This document shows positions 16,270 to 24,995 of a stretch of 64,000 nt of DNA, piece by piece. The stretch spans positions 124,001 through 188,000 of the forward strand of contig JAUQXA010000060.1 of NCBI GenBank assembly GCA_030834895.1. Direction: 5' to 3'. A program made the translations under genes and the position numbers. This stretch comes from Anaerolineales bacterium. GTDB taxonomy: Bacteria > Chloroflexota > Anaerolineae > Anaerolineales > Villigracilaceae. The notes below the pieces were generated by a model, which saw nothing but the letters and a program-made list of their open reading frames with translations, was not told where the DNA came from and did not search any database. How positions within the stretch are numbered: the stretch's first letter is position 1; every line of letters starts with the position of its first letter.

Positions 16270-18057
16270 TCATAAATATGTTGCTTCAGCAAATTTCCGG
16301 TTAAAGTTCGGAACTTTGGCCAGTTCGATATATCCATCTTGCAGGGCAATTTGACCTGCTTTTTCTCGTTCGGTTTTCGAGATTAGCGCCAGTCGTGCTC
16401 CTGTCCCGGCGGCGTTGCCAACCTGCTTGAAGCGCTCCAACGGCAGATCCGGCAGCATGCCGATGGTGATGGCGCTTTCCACGTTGATGAAGGTGCCAAA
16501 CGCCCCAGCGATGATCACCTGTTCGAGATCGCCCTCGGTCAAACCTTCGGCCTCGACCAGTGCTTGAATGCCCAGACGGATGGCGGCTTTGGCTAGCTGC
16601 AGCTCGCGAACATCCTTCTGGGAGATGGTGATATCCTCCAGCCCGGGCCGCTCGGCCAGTATGAACTCGGAACGGTCACCCTCCTCTCGGACCAGCGGGT
16701 GAGTGACCAATTTTCCGCCGCGATTCAGGATTTGATTCGACCTCATCTGCGCGACGGCATCCAACAAGCCGGAGCCACAAATGCCAACCGGCGGTTCGCC
16801 CGCGATGGTCTGGATCTCCAACCGTTCGTTCTCCAACCGGACATGCTCGATGGCCCCCGGCGCGGCCCGCATCCCAAACCGGATATGCGCCCCCTCGAAC
16901 GCCGGACCTGACGCGCACGAGACGCTGGTCATTTTTCCTTTGTGGTTCAGGCAGATCTCAGTGTTTGTGCCGATGTCGATGGCTAGGGCAGTGCCGTCCA
17001 TATCCGCGAGACGGGTGGCGAGCAACATGGCAACGTGGTCGGCGCCGACGTATCCGGCGATGTTGGGCAGCAAGTGGACATAGGCGCCGGGAGCAATGTG
17101 CAACCCGATTTCCCGCGCCTTGACGTCCAGCGCCGAATCCACAACTGGCACGTAAGGCGATAATCCCAGTTGTTTGACCGGCAAACCCAGGAAGAGGTGA
17201 TGAATGGCGGTGTTCCCAACAACCACTGCTTCCACGATATCTGTCGGATGTCCCCCGATTTCCGCGCACAACTCGGCGGACATTTGGCTTAACGCTTCGG
17301 CCAATAAGGATTGCAGCCGCGCCGCATCCACCGGAGATTTGCTGGCTGCCGCGATACGTGAAACCACGTCTTCGCCATAGGAAATCTGCGGGTTCATCAT
17401 GCCCTTTGCCACCAACGTCTTACCACTTTCCATATCAAGCAAATAACCGGCAACCTTGGTCGTGCCGATATCCACCGCCAGCCCCAACCAGCGCGTGGAG
17501 GGTTTGCCAACCGCAACGATCTCGTCCCCACGCAAGGCAACACCGAGTCTCCAATCGTGCTGACGGATATACCATGACAGAGTTTGTTGGAGGTTGAAGT
17601 CAATTTTCCCACTTGTGATGCCTTGTGCGGCAAGAGCGGACCACAGGTTCCGGGCATCCGCCTGCGGGGACTCAAGTGTGGGCGGAGTCAGATGCGCATC
17701 CAGCCCGCGGATGAGCGGATCCGGTTCCACGACCACTTCCAGACCCTCGACCTGAGTGCGCTGGGGCGCGGTCAGTGATTCAGGCGGCACATGCAACTTG
17801 ACATCGCTGAGCGGATAGGTAATGCAGGCCAGACGGTAACCCTGTTCCAGTTCCCTGGTTGACAGAGAAACTTCTTCTTCAAGAGTTAGCTTGGTTACCT
17901 GCCCGGCGATAATTTGCACCTTGCAGCGTCCGCAGTCGCCGATGCCGCCACAGATGCTGACTAGATCCACGCTCAACTGCCGGGCGCAGTCAAGAAGAGA
18001 TTGATCTTTGCTGAATTGACCACGGCGGCCAACCGGTTCAAAATCTATGTTAAACAA
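16270..18057 (-). CDS. Reductive activator of corrinoid proteins (RACE; ferredoxin + ASKHA domain)
   Basis: A 595-residue protein. The N-terminus is a plant-type 2Fe-2S ferredoxin domain with C36, C42, C45 and C78. After a linker, an actin-like ASKHA/DUF4445 domain follows (AVDIGTTKVAGYLLDMESG, AIDIGTNTEICLNHKG, ASGPAFEGAHIRFGMRAAPGAIEHV, IAGAFGTFINVESAITIGMLP). These proteins use ATP to reduce inactive Co(II) corrinoid to Co(I), repairing corrinoid methyltransferases. Three corrinoid proteins and two URO-D-type methyltransferases occur downstream in this window, and this is the only activator gene visible. It is divergent from the long plus-strand operon starting at 18360. Confidence 0.9.
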   Translation of the reverse strand: MFNIDFEPVGRRGQFSKDQSLLDCARQLSVDLVSICGGIGDCGRCKVQIIAGQVTKLTLEEEVSLSTRELEQGYRLACITYPLSDVKLHVPPESLTAPQRTQVEGLEVVVEPDPLIRGLDAHLTPPTLESPQADARNLWSALAAQGITSGKIDFNLQQTLSWYIRQHDWRLGVALRGDEIVAVGKPSTRWLGLAVDIGTTKVAGYLLDMESGKTLVAKGMMNPQISYGEDVVSRIAAASKSPVDAARLQSLLAEALSQMSAELCAEIGGHPTDIVEAVVVGNTAIHHLFLGLPVKQLGLSPYVPVVDSALDVKAREIGLHIAPGAYVHLLPNIAGYVGADHVAMLLATRLADMDGTALAIDIGTNTEICLNHKGKMTSVSCASGPAFEGAHIRFGMRAAPGAIEHVRLENERLEIQTIAGEPPVGICGSGLLDAVAQMRSNQILNRGGKLVTHPLVREEGDRSEFILAERPGLEDITISQKDVRELQLAKAAIRLGIQALVEAEGLTEGDLEQVIIAGAFGTFINVESAITIGMLPDLPLERFKQVGNAAGTGARLALISKTEREKAGQIALQDGYIELAKVPNFNRKFAEATYL

Positions 18058-18102
18058 ACTTAAATCTCCTGATGGTATTGCGTAGGTGCTTGTGTGAGTT
18101 CA

Positions 18103-18119
18103 AGTATACCTGATTCAGG
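18103..18119 (-). promoter_or_regulatory. -10 box with abutting palindrome upstream of the corrinoid-activator gene
   Basis: On the minus strand TATACT (18108-18103) lies about 45 bases from the activator ATG. Directly upstream of it is CCTGA-t-TCAGG (18109-18119), a perfect palindrome placed in the spacer where a regulator would cover the promoter. The -35 region is weak, as in activator-dependent promoters. Confidence 0.4.
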
Positions 18120-18279
18120 TTCCGTCGAAATTTTTCTGCCAGTCCTTTAGATATGACCGTGAAAAGAATCTGGACGAAAGGCATAAGCACACACGCACTT
18201 GCTTACACCCTAAATCTGAACTATTCCGCACATTCTTATTGAATCTCCATTGCTTTAAGTATATTTTAAGGATATTTTA

Positions 18280-18308
18280 ATGACAATCAAAATGGAATTT
18301 GCTATACT
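18280..18308 (+). promoter_or_regulatory. Sigma-70-like promoter for the large plus-strand gene run
   Basis: ATGACA (18280-18285), a 17-base spacer, then TATACT (18303-18308), preceded by TGC in extended -10 fashion. A start near 18315 gives a 45-base leader. The leader contains AACCAATTCGGTT, an imperfect palindrome that could be an operator. It is the best promoter found ahead of the co-oriented genes that run to 41980. Confidence 0.55.
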
Positions 18309-18359
18309 GAATACATTCGGTGAACCAATTCGGTTTGTTCGACCTTGGGAGTCTACTAT

Positions 18360-19826
18360 ATGGACGAAATAACAACAAGGTTGATGGAATTTGTCGGGGA
18401 TGCGGGTATTCTGGAAAACCCGAAATTAGATGCGCCCTTTTCACAAGGTCACAACCATATAAGACCGTTACAACCCAGTATCTTGGTCAAGCCAAAGAAT
18501 GTGGATGAAATCCAAAGGATCGTTCTTTGGGCAAATGAAACCCAGACGCCTCTGGTGCCGGTAAGTTCAGGTGGGCCGCATTTTCGAGGGGGTACTTATC
18601 CTGCAGTGCCTGAAGCCATTATGGTGGATTTAAGTGGAATGAACCGTATCCTGAAAATCGACCGACGCAACAGACTGGCGCTAATCGAACCGGGCGTGAC
18701 TTACGCCGAACTCCAACCCGCGTTACGGGCAGAGGGACTCCGTATGATTGCGCCTCTGCTGCCGCGCATAAACAAATCGGTCATTGCCGGTCTGCTGGAA
18801 AGAGAGCCGGTGATGTCGCCGAGATACCAGTGGAATCTGCTCGAGCCGTTGCGCAGTCTTGAAATCGTCTGGGGCAACGGCGATAAGTTCTACAGTGGCA
18901 GCGGAACCTTCCGTGGCGAAAAGGATGAAGACTGGCAGGCTGGCCGGGTGCCGGTGGTGGGGCCTGGACCAGCCCAACTGGATTTCTACAAGTTTGTCTC
19001 GGCTGCCCAGGGGAGTATGGGGGTTGTCACATGGGCAACCGTAAAGTGCGAAGTCTATCCAGAGAAGCGCAAACTCTATTTTGTCCCATCTGAGAAACTG
19101 GAAGATTTAATCGACTTTACCTATAAACTGCTCAAGTTTAGATTCGGGGACGAGCTTTTCATTGTCAACAACACCTGTCTGGCAAATATTCTAGCCAGCC
19201 CAATGGATGAGATCAATTTGTTGAAAGACAAATTGCCACCTTGGACAGTTGTTGTAGGTATTTCCGGTGGCCACATTCTAGCTGAAGAGAAGCTTGCAGC
19301 ACAGGATGCTGATATCCACGATATTGCCCAGCAGCACGGGTTGCGAATGGTGACTGCCCTCCAGGGCGTCTGTGGCAATGAGATGGTGGACATTATCCTG
19401 CAGCCCTCTCCCAATCCGTACTGGAAGTTGAGATACAAAGGCGGATCGCAAGAAATTTTCTTCCTGACAACACTGGATAAAACCCCCGGCTTTGTCACTA
19501 CAATGTCTTCTGTTGCCAATGAAGGACAATATCCGATCCCGGACGTCGGTGTATACCTTCAACCGGTCCAACAGGGAGTCGGCTGCCATTGTGAGTTCAT
19601 TCTTCCGTTCGATCGGGCGAACCGGGCTGAAGTACAAAAGACGCAGGAATTATTCCGAGAAGCCAGCCACAGACTATTCAGGCAGGGAGCCTATTTTTCA
19701 CGACCGTATGGGATATGGGCTGATATGGTCTACAACGCGGATGCGCGTACCATGGTCGTGACCCAAAAGATAAAGGATATTTTCGATCCCAGGCATGTGA
19801 TGAATCCTGGAAAACTCTGCTTTTAA
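18360..19826 (+). CDS. FAD-binding (PCMH-type) dehydrogenase subunit A
   Basis: A 488-residue flavoprotein starting at the ATG at 18360 (GGGAG 9 bases ahead); an in-frame TTG 15 bases earlier is less likely. The N-terminal FAD domain shows SILVKPKNVDEIQRIVLWA, LVPVSSGGPHFRGGT, IMVDLSGMNRILKIDRRNRLALIEPGVTYAELQ and AAQGSMGVVTWATVK; the C-terminal end IFDPRHVMNPGKLCF is typical of FAD-oxidase family proteins. It is followed by a CCG-type Fe-S protein and then a second FAD subunit, an organisation like GlcDEF. The substrate is unknown; the location in an aromatic-type operon suggests an alcohol or hydroxy-acid group on a phenylpropanoid. Confidence 0.8.
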   Translation: MDEITTRLMEFVGDAGILENPKLDAPFSQGHNHIRPLQPSILVKPKNVDEIQRIVLWANETQTPLVPVSSGGPHFRGGTYPAVPEAIMVDLSGMNRILKIDRRNRLALIEPGVTYAELQPALRAEGLRMIAPLLPRINKSVIAGLLEREPVMSPRYQWNLLEPLRSLEIVWGNGDKFYSGSGTFRGEKDEDWQAGRVPVVGPGPAQLDFYKFVSAAQGSMGVVTWATVKCEVYPEKRKLYFVPSEKLEDLIDFTYKLLKFRFGDELFIVNNTCLANILASPMDEINLLKDKLPPWTVVVGISGGHILAEEKLAAQDADIHDIAQQHGLRMVTALQGVCGNEMVDIILQPSPNPYWKLRYKGGSQEIFFLTTLDKTPGFVTTMSSVANEGQYPIPDVGVYLQPVQQGVGCHCEFILPFDRANRAEVQKTQELFREASHRLFRQGAYFSRPYGIWADMVYNADARTMVVTQKIKDIFDPRHVMNPGKLCF

Positions 19827-19842
19827 AATGCAAGGAGCAAAA

Positions 19843-21102
19843 ATGGCATTGGAAGATTTCGCAGCCGAAATGGATCGTTGCAGTTCTTGTTCGTACTGCA
19901 AGTGGATTCCGTTCGACCAGATAAAGAGCTGGCGTTTTGCCAAGAATTGCCCCAGCATTGCTTATTACAATTTCAACAGTTACTCTGCCCGCGGCCGCTA
20001 TCTAGTGGCCCGTTCGCTTCATAATGAACAAAGCGATTACAACAACGACACAGTACGCCGGGTTGTGTACACCTGCCTGACTTGCGGATCATGCGATGTG
20101 AGTTGCAAGGTCTGTCGTTACAATCTTGAACCTCTGGAGATGGTTCGAGAACTCAAGTTCAGCTCGGTGGAAGACGGGCAACGCCTCGATGAACACCTGG
20201 CTATCATTGAAAGTTTGCGTAGAGAGGGCAATACCATGGGGGCAGCCAGAAATGGCAGAGGAGCCTGGGCTGATGGTCTTAACGTTAAACATCTCCCTGC
20301 TGAGAAGGCAGAAGTACTCTTCCATGCCGGTTGTCGAATTAGCTATGATTTAGAACTGCAAAAGAATGCACGGGCCGCTGCAAAGATCCTATTGGATGCC
20401 GGAGTAGACCTTGGGATCATGGGGGATCATGAAATGTGCTGCGGCGGAAGAATCTACAACATGGGTTATAGAGAAGAATTTGATCGCCTGGCTCAAGCAA
20501 ACATAACCACCTGGGCCAAAGCCGGTGTCAAAACGGTGGTGGCATCCTGTTCCGATGGCTATCATGCTTTCAAACGCCTTTATCCGAAACTTGGTTCCGA
20601 AGTGGAAGTATTACACACCGTGGAATACCTTGATCGGCTGATCAAGGCGGGCAAGCTAAAGTTCCGTAATGAAGTCCCATTGACTGTCACCTATCATGAC
20701 CCATGTCACCTGGGCCGCCAGGGGGAGCCCTTTATCCCCTGGGACGGTGTCGAGAAGAAAATCAAAAGCCAGATCGTCGCCTACGAGCCGAAAAAGCCCA
20801 GATACAATGGCGCATGGGGAATCTACGATCCGCCGCGCGATATCCTCAAGAGCATTCCTGGCGTGGAGTTGGTTGAGATGGAGCGCATTCGGGAATATAG
20901 CTGGTGTTGCGGAGCCGGAGGTGGTGTGCGGGAAGCCTATCCCGAATTTTCGAATTGGACTGCCAACGAACGAATCACGGAAGCCAAGGCTACCGGCGCG
21001 GAAGCACTGGTCACTGCCTGTCCCTGGTGCGAGCGAAATTTCCTGGATGCTGGCGGCATGAAAATCCTGGACATTATCGAGCTTGTCCAGCAGGCGTTAT
21101 AG
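19843..21102 (+). CDS. CCG-domain Fe-S electron-transfer subunit
   Basis: A 419-residue (Fe-S) protein starting at the ATG at 19843 with AAGGAG ahead. Two cysteine clusters occur at the N-terminus: C13-x2-C16-x2-C19 with a distant fourth cysteine (KNCPS), an unusual spacing, and the regular CLTCGSCDVSCKV. Two CCG domains follow (HEMCCGGRIYNMGY; YHDPCHLGRQGEP; YSWCCGAGGGVREAY). Such proteins link flavin dehydrogenases to ferredoxin, quinone or heterodisulfide-type partners. It sits between two FAD subunits (gaps of 16 and 13 bases), implying a three-subunit complex. Confidence 0.83.
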   Translation: MALEDFAAEMDRCSSCSYCKWIPFDQIKSWRFAKNCPSIAYYNFNSYSARGRYLVARSLHNEQSDYNNDTVRRVVYTCLTCGSCDVSCKVCRYNLEPLEMVRELKFSSVEDGQRLDEHLAIIESLRREGNTMGAARNGRGAWADGLNVKHLPAEKAEVLFHAGCRISYDLELQKNARAAAKILLDAGVDLGIMGDHEMCCGGRIYNMGYREEFDRLAQANITTWAKAGVKTVVASCSDGYHAFKRLYPKLGSEVEVLHTVEYLDRLIKAGKLKFRNEVPLTVTYHDPCHLGRQGEPFIPWDGVEKKIKSQIVAYEPKKPRYNGAWGIYDPPRDILKSIPGVELVEMERIREYSWCCGAGGGVREAYPEFSNWTANERITEAKATGAEALVTACPWCERNFLDAGGMKILDIIELVQQAL

Positions 21103-21115
21103 GTGGAGGAAGCAG

Positions 21116-22768
21116 ATGACACTTCCCAAGAACGTGTATAAAGCCCTGGAAGATATTGTCGGCACGGCTAATATTTCCGATGACCCGGCAGTGCTCGATT
21201 CGTATCGCTACTCACTCGCCCATACGGCCATCCACTTGGGACCTTTTTACAACACCTTTACTCCCAGGGGGGCAGCGGTCCTTATGCCGGGCAGTACCGA
21301 GGAAGTCCAGTCCATCGTCAAATTGTGTAATAAATACAAAATAAGGTTCAAAGCCTCCAGTACCTTCTGGTCTGCCCAGGCATATCCATCTGAAGAGAAC
21401 ACGATCCAGTTGGACATGCGGCGGATGGATCGCATCATTGAAATCGATGAGAAGAATATGTATGCCGTGGTAGAGCCGGGTGTGATCGCCGCCACACTGC
21501 AAGCCGAGACGATGAAGGTGGGTTTGAATACACATATCGCCGGCTCCGGTTGTAGTTGCTCGGTGTTGGCCGGCGCGACCTCCTATTTTGGTTCTGGCCC
21601 AAGCAACCTGTATGGAGGGTGGTTCTACGACAACCTGCTGGGCATGGAATGGGTGATGCCTACCGGGGAAATCTTCCGAACCGGTTCTTTGGGATCCAAT
21701 TGTGGATGGTTTTGCGGCGAGGGTCCGGGACCCAGCATGAAAGGCGTTGCTCGAGGATTCCTGGGCGCCAAAGGTTCGATGGGTGTCTTTACCAAATGCG
21801 CAGTTAAATTGTTTGCCTGGCCCGGACCGGTGTCGCTGCCTGTAGAGGGCACCATCCCTGCGTACAGGGCAAAGCTCCCGGATAATTTCAAATCCTATAC
21901 CGTTGCTTTCCCCTCCTGGAAAGCGTGGGCCGATGCCGCTTATTCGATTTGGGATACAGGGGTTGGCTACATTGCTCACCGTCAGTTCAACATGTTTGGC
22001 CGCGATCTCAAATTCGCCATGGTCAAAATACTCACTGATCCTGCCAAAACCCTGGGAGACCTTGAAGAATTACTCGAAGATCCGAAAGTGCAGGAAGTGA
22101 CAGAACAGTTGAAACGCGATTTCCAGATCGTTCTGGTTGGTATGACCCCTCGCGATATGTCCTGGCAGGAAAAAGCCCTCGATGAGATTTTGGTCCGCAC
22201 CGGTGGTTGGAAAGTGGAGGCCATGCTTGCGCCCGAAATTCACGATTGGAGTTTGCTCTACCTGATCCGGTTGGGGCATAAAAACCTCAACCTGGTCTTT
22301 GGCGGTTCCTATGATGGCTGCTTCGGTCTGGTTGGCGCGGCCGACTTTGGGGCATCTCATGCCGAAGAAGCTGGCCAGTTCAAAAAGGAATGGGAACAAC
22401 ATGGGGCAATCGTAGAGGCAGGCGGCGACTGTATGATGGGACCAATCGGGGGTCAGGGAGGAGGAGGCACCTGTCTATGGGAGAACTTCACTTGTTTTGA
22501 TCCCCACGACAGGATTTCAACTGAGGGGACGCTGGAATTTTTCGATGCAGCAACCGAGTATGGTATTCAACGAGGCTGGGGGGGTGGCATGGAGAAATGG
22601 AACTCCGTCGCCCGTGGTTCCGATGGCAAGACAACTCCCAAAGAGGAGCGGGATAAGATGCATCTGGCTGCCCCGCAGCCCAACGTTTTCCGTTACCAGT
22701 ATAAAGTCAGGGAGGCTTTGAATCCAAACAATCTGGGCGATGAATACTTCGAGACGCTGGAGGATTAA
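21116..22768 (+). CDS. FAD-binding (PCMH-type) dehydrogenase subunit B
   Basis: A 550-residue flavoprotein; the ATG at 21116 follows a GGAGGA site, making the frame-upstream start unlikely. The FAD domain has VLMPGSTEEVQSIVKLCNKY, TIQLDMRRMDRIIEIDEKNMYAVVEPGV and the glycine-rich IAGSGCSCSVLAGATSYFGSGP; the C-terminus carries REALNPNNLGDEYF. It is related to, but longer than, the flavoprotein encoded at 18360. Vanillyl-alcohol-oxidase and 4-cresol-hydroxylase relatives share this fold, so an aromatic alcohol substrate is conceivable, but the covalent-FAD residue cannot be assigned by eye. It precedes the corrinoid and methyltransferase genes. Confidence 0.78.
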   Translation: MTLPKNVYKALEDIVGTANISDDPAVLDSYRYSLAHTAIHLGPFYNTFTPRGAAVLMPGSTEEVQSIVKLCNKYKIRFKASSTFWSAQAYPSEENTIQLDMRRMDRIIEIDEKNMYAVVEPGVIAATLQAETMKVGLNTHIAGSGCSCSVLAGATSYFGSGPSNLYGGWFYDNLLGMEWVMPTGEIFRTGSLGSNCGWFCGEGPGPSMKGVARGFLGAKGSMGVFTKCAVKLFAWPGPVSLPVEGTIPAYRAKLPDNFKSYTVAFPSWKAWADAAYSIWDTGVGYIAHRQFNMFGRDLKFAMVKILTDPAKTLGDLEELLEDPKVQEVTEQLKRDFQIVLVGMTPRDMSWQEKALDEILVRTGGWKVEAMLAPEIHDWSLLYLIRLGHKNLNLVFGGSYDGCFGLVGAADFGASHAEEAGQFKKEWEQHGAIVEAGGDCMMGPIGGQGGGGTCLWENFTCFDPHDRISTEGTLEFFDAATEYGIQRGWGGGMEKWNSVARGSDGKTTPKEERDKMHLAAPQPNVFRYQYKVREALNPNNLGDEYFETLED

Positions 22769-22794
22769 TGGCGGGAGTCCTTGATCTTCTATTG

Positions 22795-22812
22795 CGGGAC
22801 AATAATGTCCCG
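22795..22812 (+). other. Intercistronic hairpin before the corrinoid-protein gene
   Basis: CGGGACA, loop ATAA, TGTCCCG form a 7-bp stem in the 112-base gap between the flavoprotein and corrinoid-protein genes. There is no T-run, so it more likely stabilises or processes the mRNA than terminates it. Confidence 0.4.
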
Positions 22813-22880
22813 GGAACAGGTGAATGTTGCGGTCATAATCTGGCCGAACAAAATAATTTTCAAGAAAGGAGAAGTGGAAC

Positions 22881-23513
22881 ATGTCGGAAGAACTGATAAA
22901 AGCCATCACTGAGATGCGCGAAGAAGATGCTTTGAAGATTACCACCCAACTGCTGGAATCTGGCACCAATCCGCTCGATGTATTGGAAGCCTGCCGGAAA
23001 GCCCTGGATGCGGTCGGGAAACGTTTCGAGGAGGGAATCTATTTCTTGCCTGAACTGATGCTGGCTGGCGAGATGATGAACCAGATTACGGAGATTATCA
23101 AGCCCAAGCTGGCCGCGATGCCGGATAGAAAGCGCCACGGCAAAGTGCTCCTCGGTACTGTCGCGGGAGATATTCACGATATCGGCAAGAACATTGTGAG
23201 CTTCATGCTGGATGTTAACGGCTTTGAAGTCCTCGATCTGGGTGTGGATGTTCCCCCGCAAAAGTTTGTGGATGCCATTCAAGAATTCAAGCCACAGGTT
23301 GTCGCCCTCAGCGGGTTCCTTACCCTGTCCTTCGATGCCATGAAAGATACAGTGGCGGCCATCCAATCCGCCGGACTACGGGATAAGGTCAAGATCATGA
23401 TCGGTGGTGGTCAGATCAATGAGGAAGTAAAAGAATATGCGGTTGCTGATGGCTATGGCAGGGATGCCATGGCTGCGGTATCTTTTGCCAAAGAATGGGT
23501 TGGCGTTAAGTGA
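22881..23513 (+). CDS. Corrinoid-binding methyl-transfer protein 1
   Basis: A 210-residue cobalamin-binding protein of the MtaC/MtvC type. An N-terminal four-helix cap (MSEELIKAITEMREEDALKI...FLPELMLAGEMM) is followed by a Rossmann-like B12 domain with the DxHxxG motif as D97-I-H99-D-I-G102; H99 would be the lower cobalt ligand. LGVDVPPQKF and ALSGFLTLSFDAMK complete the binding loops. It carries the methyl group taken from the substrate by the URO-D-type methyltransferase encoded 30 bases downstream. A GGAG site precedes the start. It closely resembles the corrinoid protein at 44961-45581. Confidence 0.93.
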   Translation: MSEELIKAITEMREEDALKITTQLLESGTNPLDVLEACRKALDAVGKRFEEGIYFLPELMLAGEMMNQITEIIKPKLAAMPDRKRHGKVLLGTVAGDIHDIGKNIVSFMLDVNGFEVLDLGVDVPPQKFVDAIQEFKPQVVALSGFLTLSFDAMKDTVAAIQSAGLRDKVKIMIGGGQINEEVKEYAVADGYGRDAMAAVSFAKEWVGVK

Positions 23514-23543
23514 TAAGCCTAGCAGAGAATTCGGAGGTAAAAA

Positions 23544-24887
23544 ATGACAGAAAAATTAAAAAATGATGATAAGGTTGAGGCGGTGTGGCAAGGGAAACTC
23601 TCGCCAAAGGGACCGGATGGGAACCCTCTTCCTTTTCAATCACCGGAAGCGGAAAAGACGTACAAGGAATCGATACTCAGGTTCAAAGATGCCATCGAGA
23701 TGAAAAAGCTGCCGGACAGGGTTCCCGTTACAACCTTTCCCGGCATGTACCCCTGGTTCCACGCCGGTATGACCATGGAAGAGGCCATGTACGACTACGA
23801 AAAATGCGGCAAGGCCTTTCAGGATTTTGTGCTTGAGTTTCAACCGGATATACATTGGGGCGCCTTGGGACCCGGTACGGGAAAAATGTATGAGATCTTG
23901 GACTACAAGCTTTACAGTTGGCCAGGACATGGGGTCGCGCCGAAACACGTCTACCAGGCCAATGAAGGCGAATACATGATGGCCGATGAATATGATGCCC
24001 TGACTCATGATCCATCGGGTTTCTTCAGCCATAAATACCTGCCGCGCGTGTTCGGCGCATTAGGTGGGTTTCCGATGCTGCCGTTTCTCCCCGGCATTCT
24101 CGAAATATACGGCCTCGGACTCAGTTTCATCCCTTATGGACTACCCCCGGTACAGGCAACCTATAAGGCCTTGTTTGAGGCCGGCGCTGAGGCACTGAAA
24201 TGGATCAGCACGATCGCCCCCGTTGACGGTGCGCTGGCCATGGCTGGGTACCCGACCTTATTGGGTGGATTTACCAAGGCGCCGTTCGACGTCATCGGCG
24301 ATACATTGCGCGGCACGAAAGGGATCATGTTGGATATCCACCGGCAACCCGATAAACTACTCAAGGCCATGGATGCTTTGGTGCCGCTGATGATCGGTTT
24401 GGGTGTCGGCAACGCACAAGTAACCGGCAATCCCTTCATCTTCATCCCCCTCCATAAAGCCGCAGATGGCTTCATCTCTGATGAACAGTTCAAGAAATTC
24501 TACTGGCCGACCCTTAAAAAGGTCATGGTGGGATTAATTGAGGGCGGGTGCATCCCATTCCCCGCACTTGAGGGGTACTGGAATACACGCCTGGAAGTTA
24601 TTCAAGACATCCCCAAAGGCAAGACCTTGTGGATGGTTGACCAGTCAGATATGGTCAAGGTCAAGAATACCCTGGGTAGGAATGCCTGTGTCTTCGGCAA
24701 CGTGCCCTCCTCCATGCTGAATTTGGGCACTCCCCAGGATGTGAAAGGCTACGTCAAGAACCTCATCGAAATTTTCGGCCAGGATGGCGGCCTCGTTATA
24801 GGCAATGGAGCCTTCTTTGATGAGGCCAAGCCAGAAAATGTCAAGGCGATGATCGATACAGCCAAGGAGTACGGCGCATACAAATAA
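23544..24887 (+). CDS. URO-D-superfamily corrinoid methyltransferase 1 (MtaA/MT-I type)
   Basis: A 447-residue TIM-barrel protein of the uroporphyrinogen decarboxylase superfamily. It has KLPDRVPVTTFPGMYPW near residue 50, DTLRGTKGIMLDIHRQPDKLLKAMDAL in the middle, and a C-terminal GQDGGLVIGNGAFFDEAKPENVKAMIDTAKEYG. It is longer than haem-pathway UroD (about 350) and sits directly after a corrinoid protein, so it should be a methyltransferase that moves a methyl group from an O-methyl or similar donor to the corrinoid. It is paralogous to 43621-44949. The methoxy-aromatic substrate is inferred from context. Confidence 0.85.
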   Translation: MTEKLKNDDKVEAVWQGKLSPKGPDGNPLPFQSPEAEKTYKESILRFKDAIEMKKLPDRVPVTTFPGMYPWFHAGMTMEEAMYDYEKCGKAFQDFVLEFQPDIHWGALGPGTGKMYEILDYKLYSWPGHGVAPKHVYQANEGEYMMADEYDALTHDPSGFFSHKYLPRVFGALGGFPMLPFLPGILEIYGLGLSFIPYGLPPVQATYKALFEAGAEALKWISTIAPVDGALAMAGYPTLLGGFTKAPFDVIGDTLRGTKGIMLDIHRQPDKLLKAMDALVPLMIGLGVGNAQVTGNPFIFIPLHKAADGFISDEQFKKFYWPTLKKVMVGLIEGGCIPFPALEGYWNTRLEVIQDIPKGKTLWMVDQSDMVKVKNTLGRNACVFGNVPSSMLNLGTPQDVKGYVKNLIEIFGQDGGLVIGNGAFFDEAKPENVKAMIDTAKEYGAYK

Positions 24888-24904
24888 TATGTTTTTCAGG
24901 GGAG

Positions 24905-24959
24905 CCGGCCTGATAGGCTATGCAAAACACTGACATTGAAACCAAGCCTATCAAGCCGG
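24905..24959 (+). other. Strong intercistronic hairpin
   Basis: CCGGCCTGATAGGCT (24905-24919) and AGCCTATCAAGCCGG (24945-24959) pair at 14 of 15 positions. It occupies the gap between the methyltransferase and the zinc dehydrogenase, with no T-run after it. It may set relative expression of upstream and downstream segments or partially terminate. Confidence 0.5.
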
Positions 24960-24995
24960 GGAAATAACGTCATTGTTCATTTCCAGGAGGAACAA

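Noticed and set aside
23544..24887. Haem-pathway uroporphyrinogen decarboxylase (HemE)
   Set aside because: The protein is about 100 residues longer than HemE and is directly behind a corrinoid protein gene, with no other haem genes nearby; a corrinoid methyltransferase fits better.
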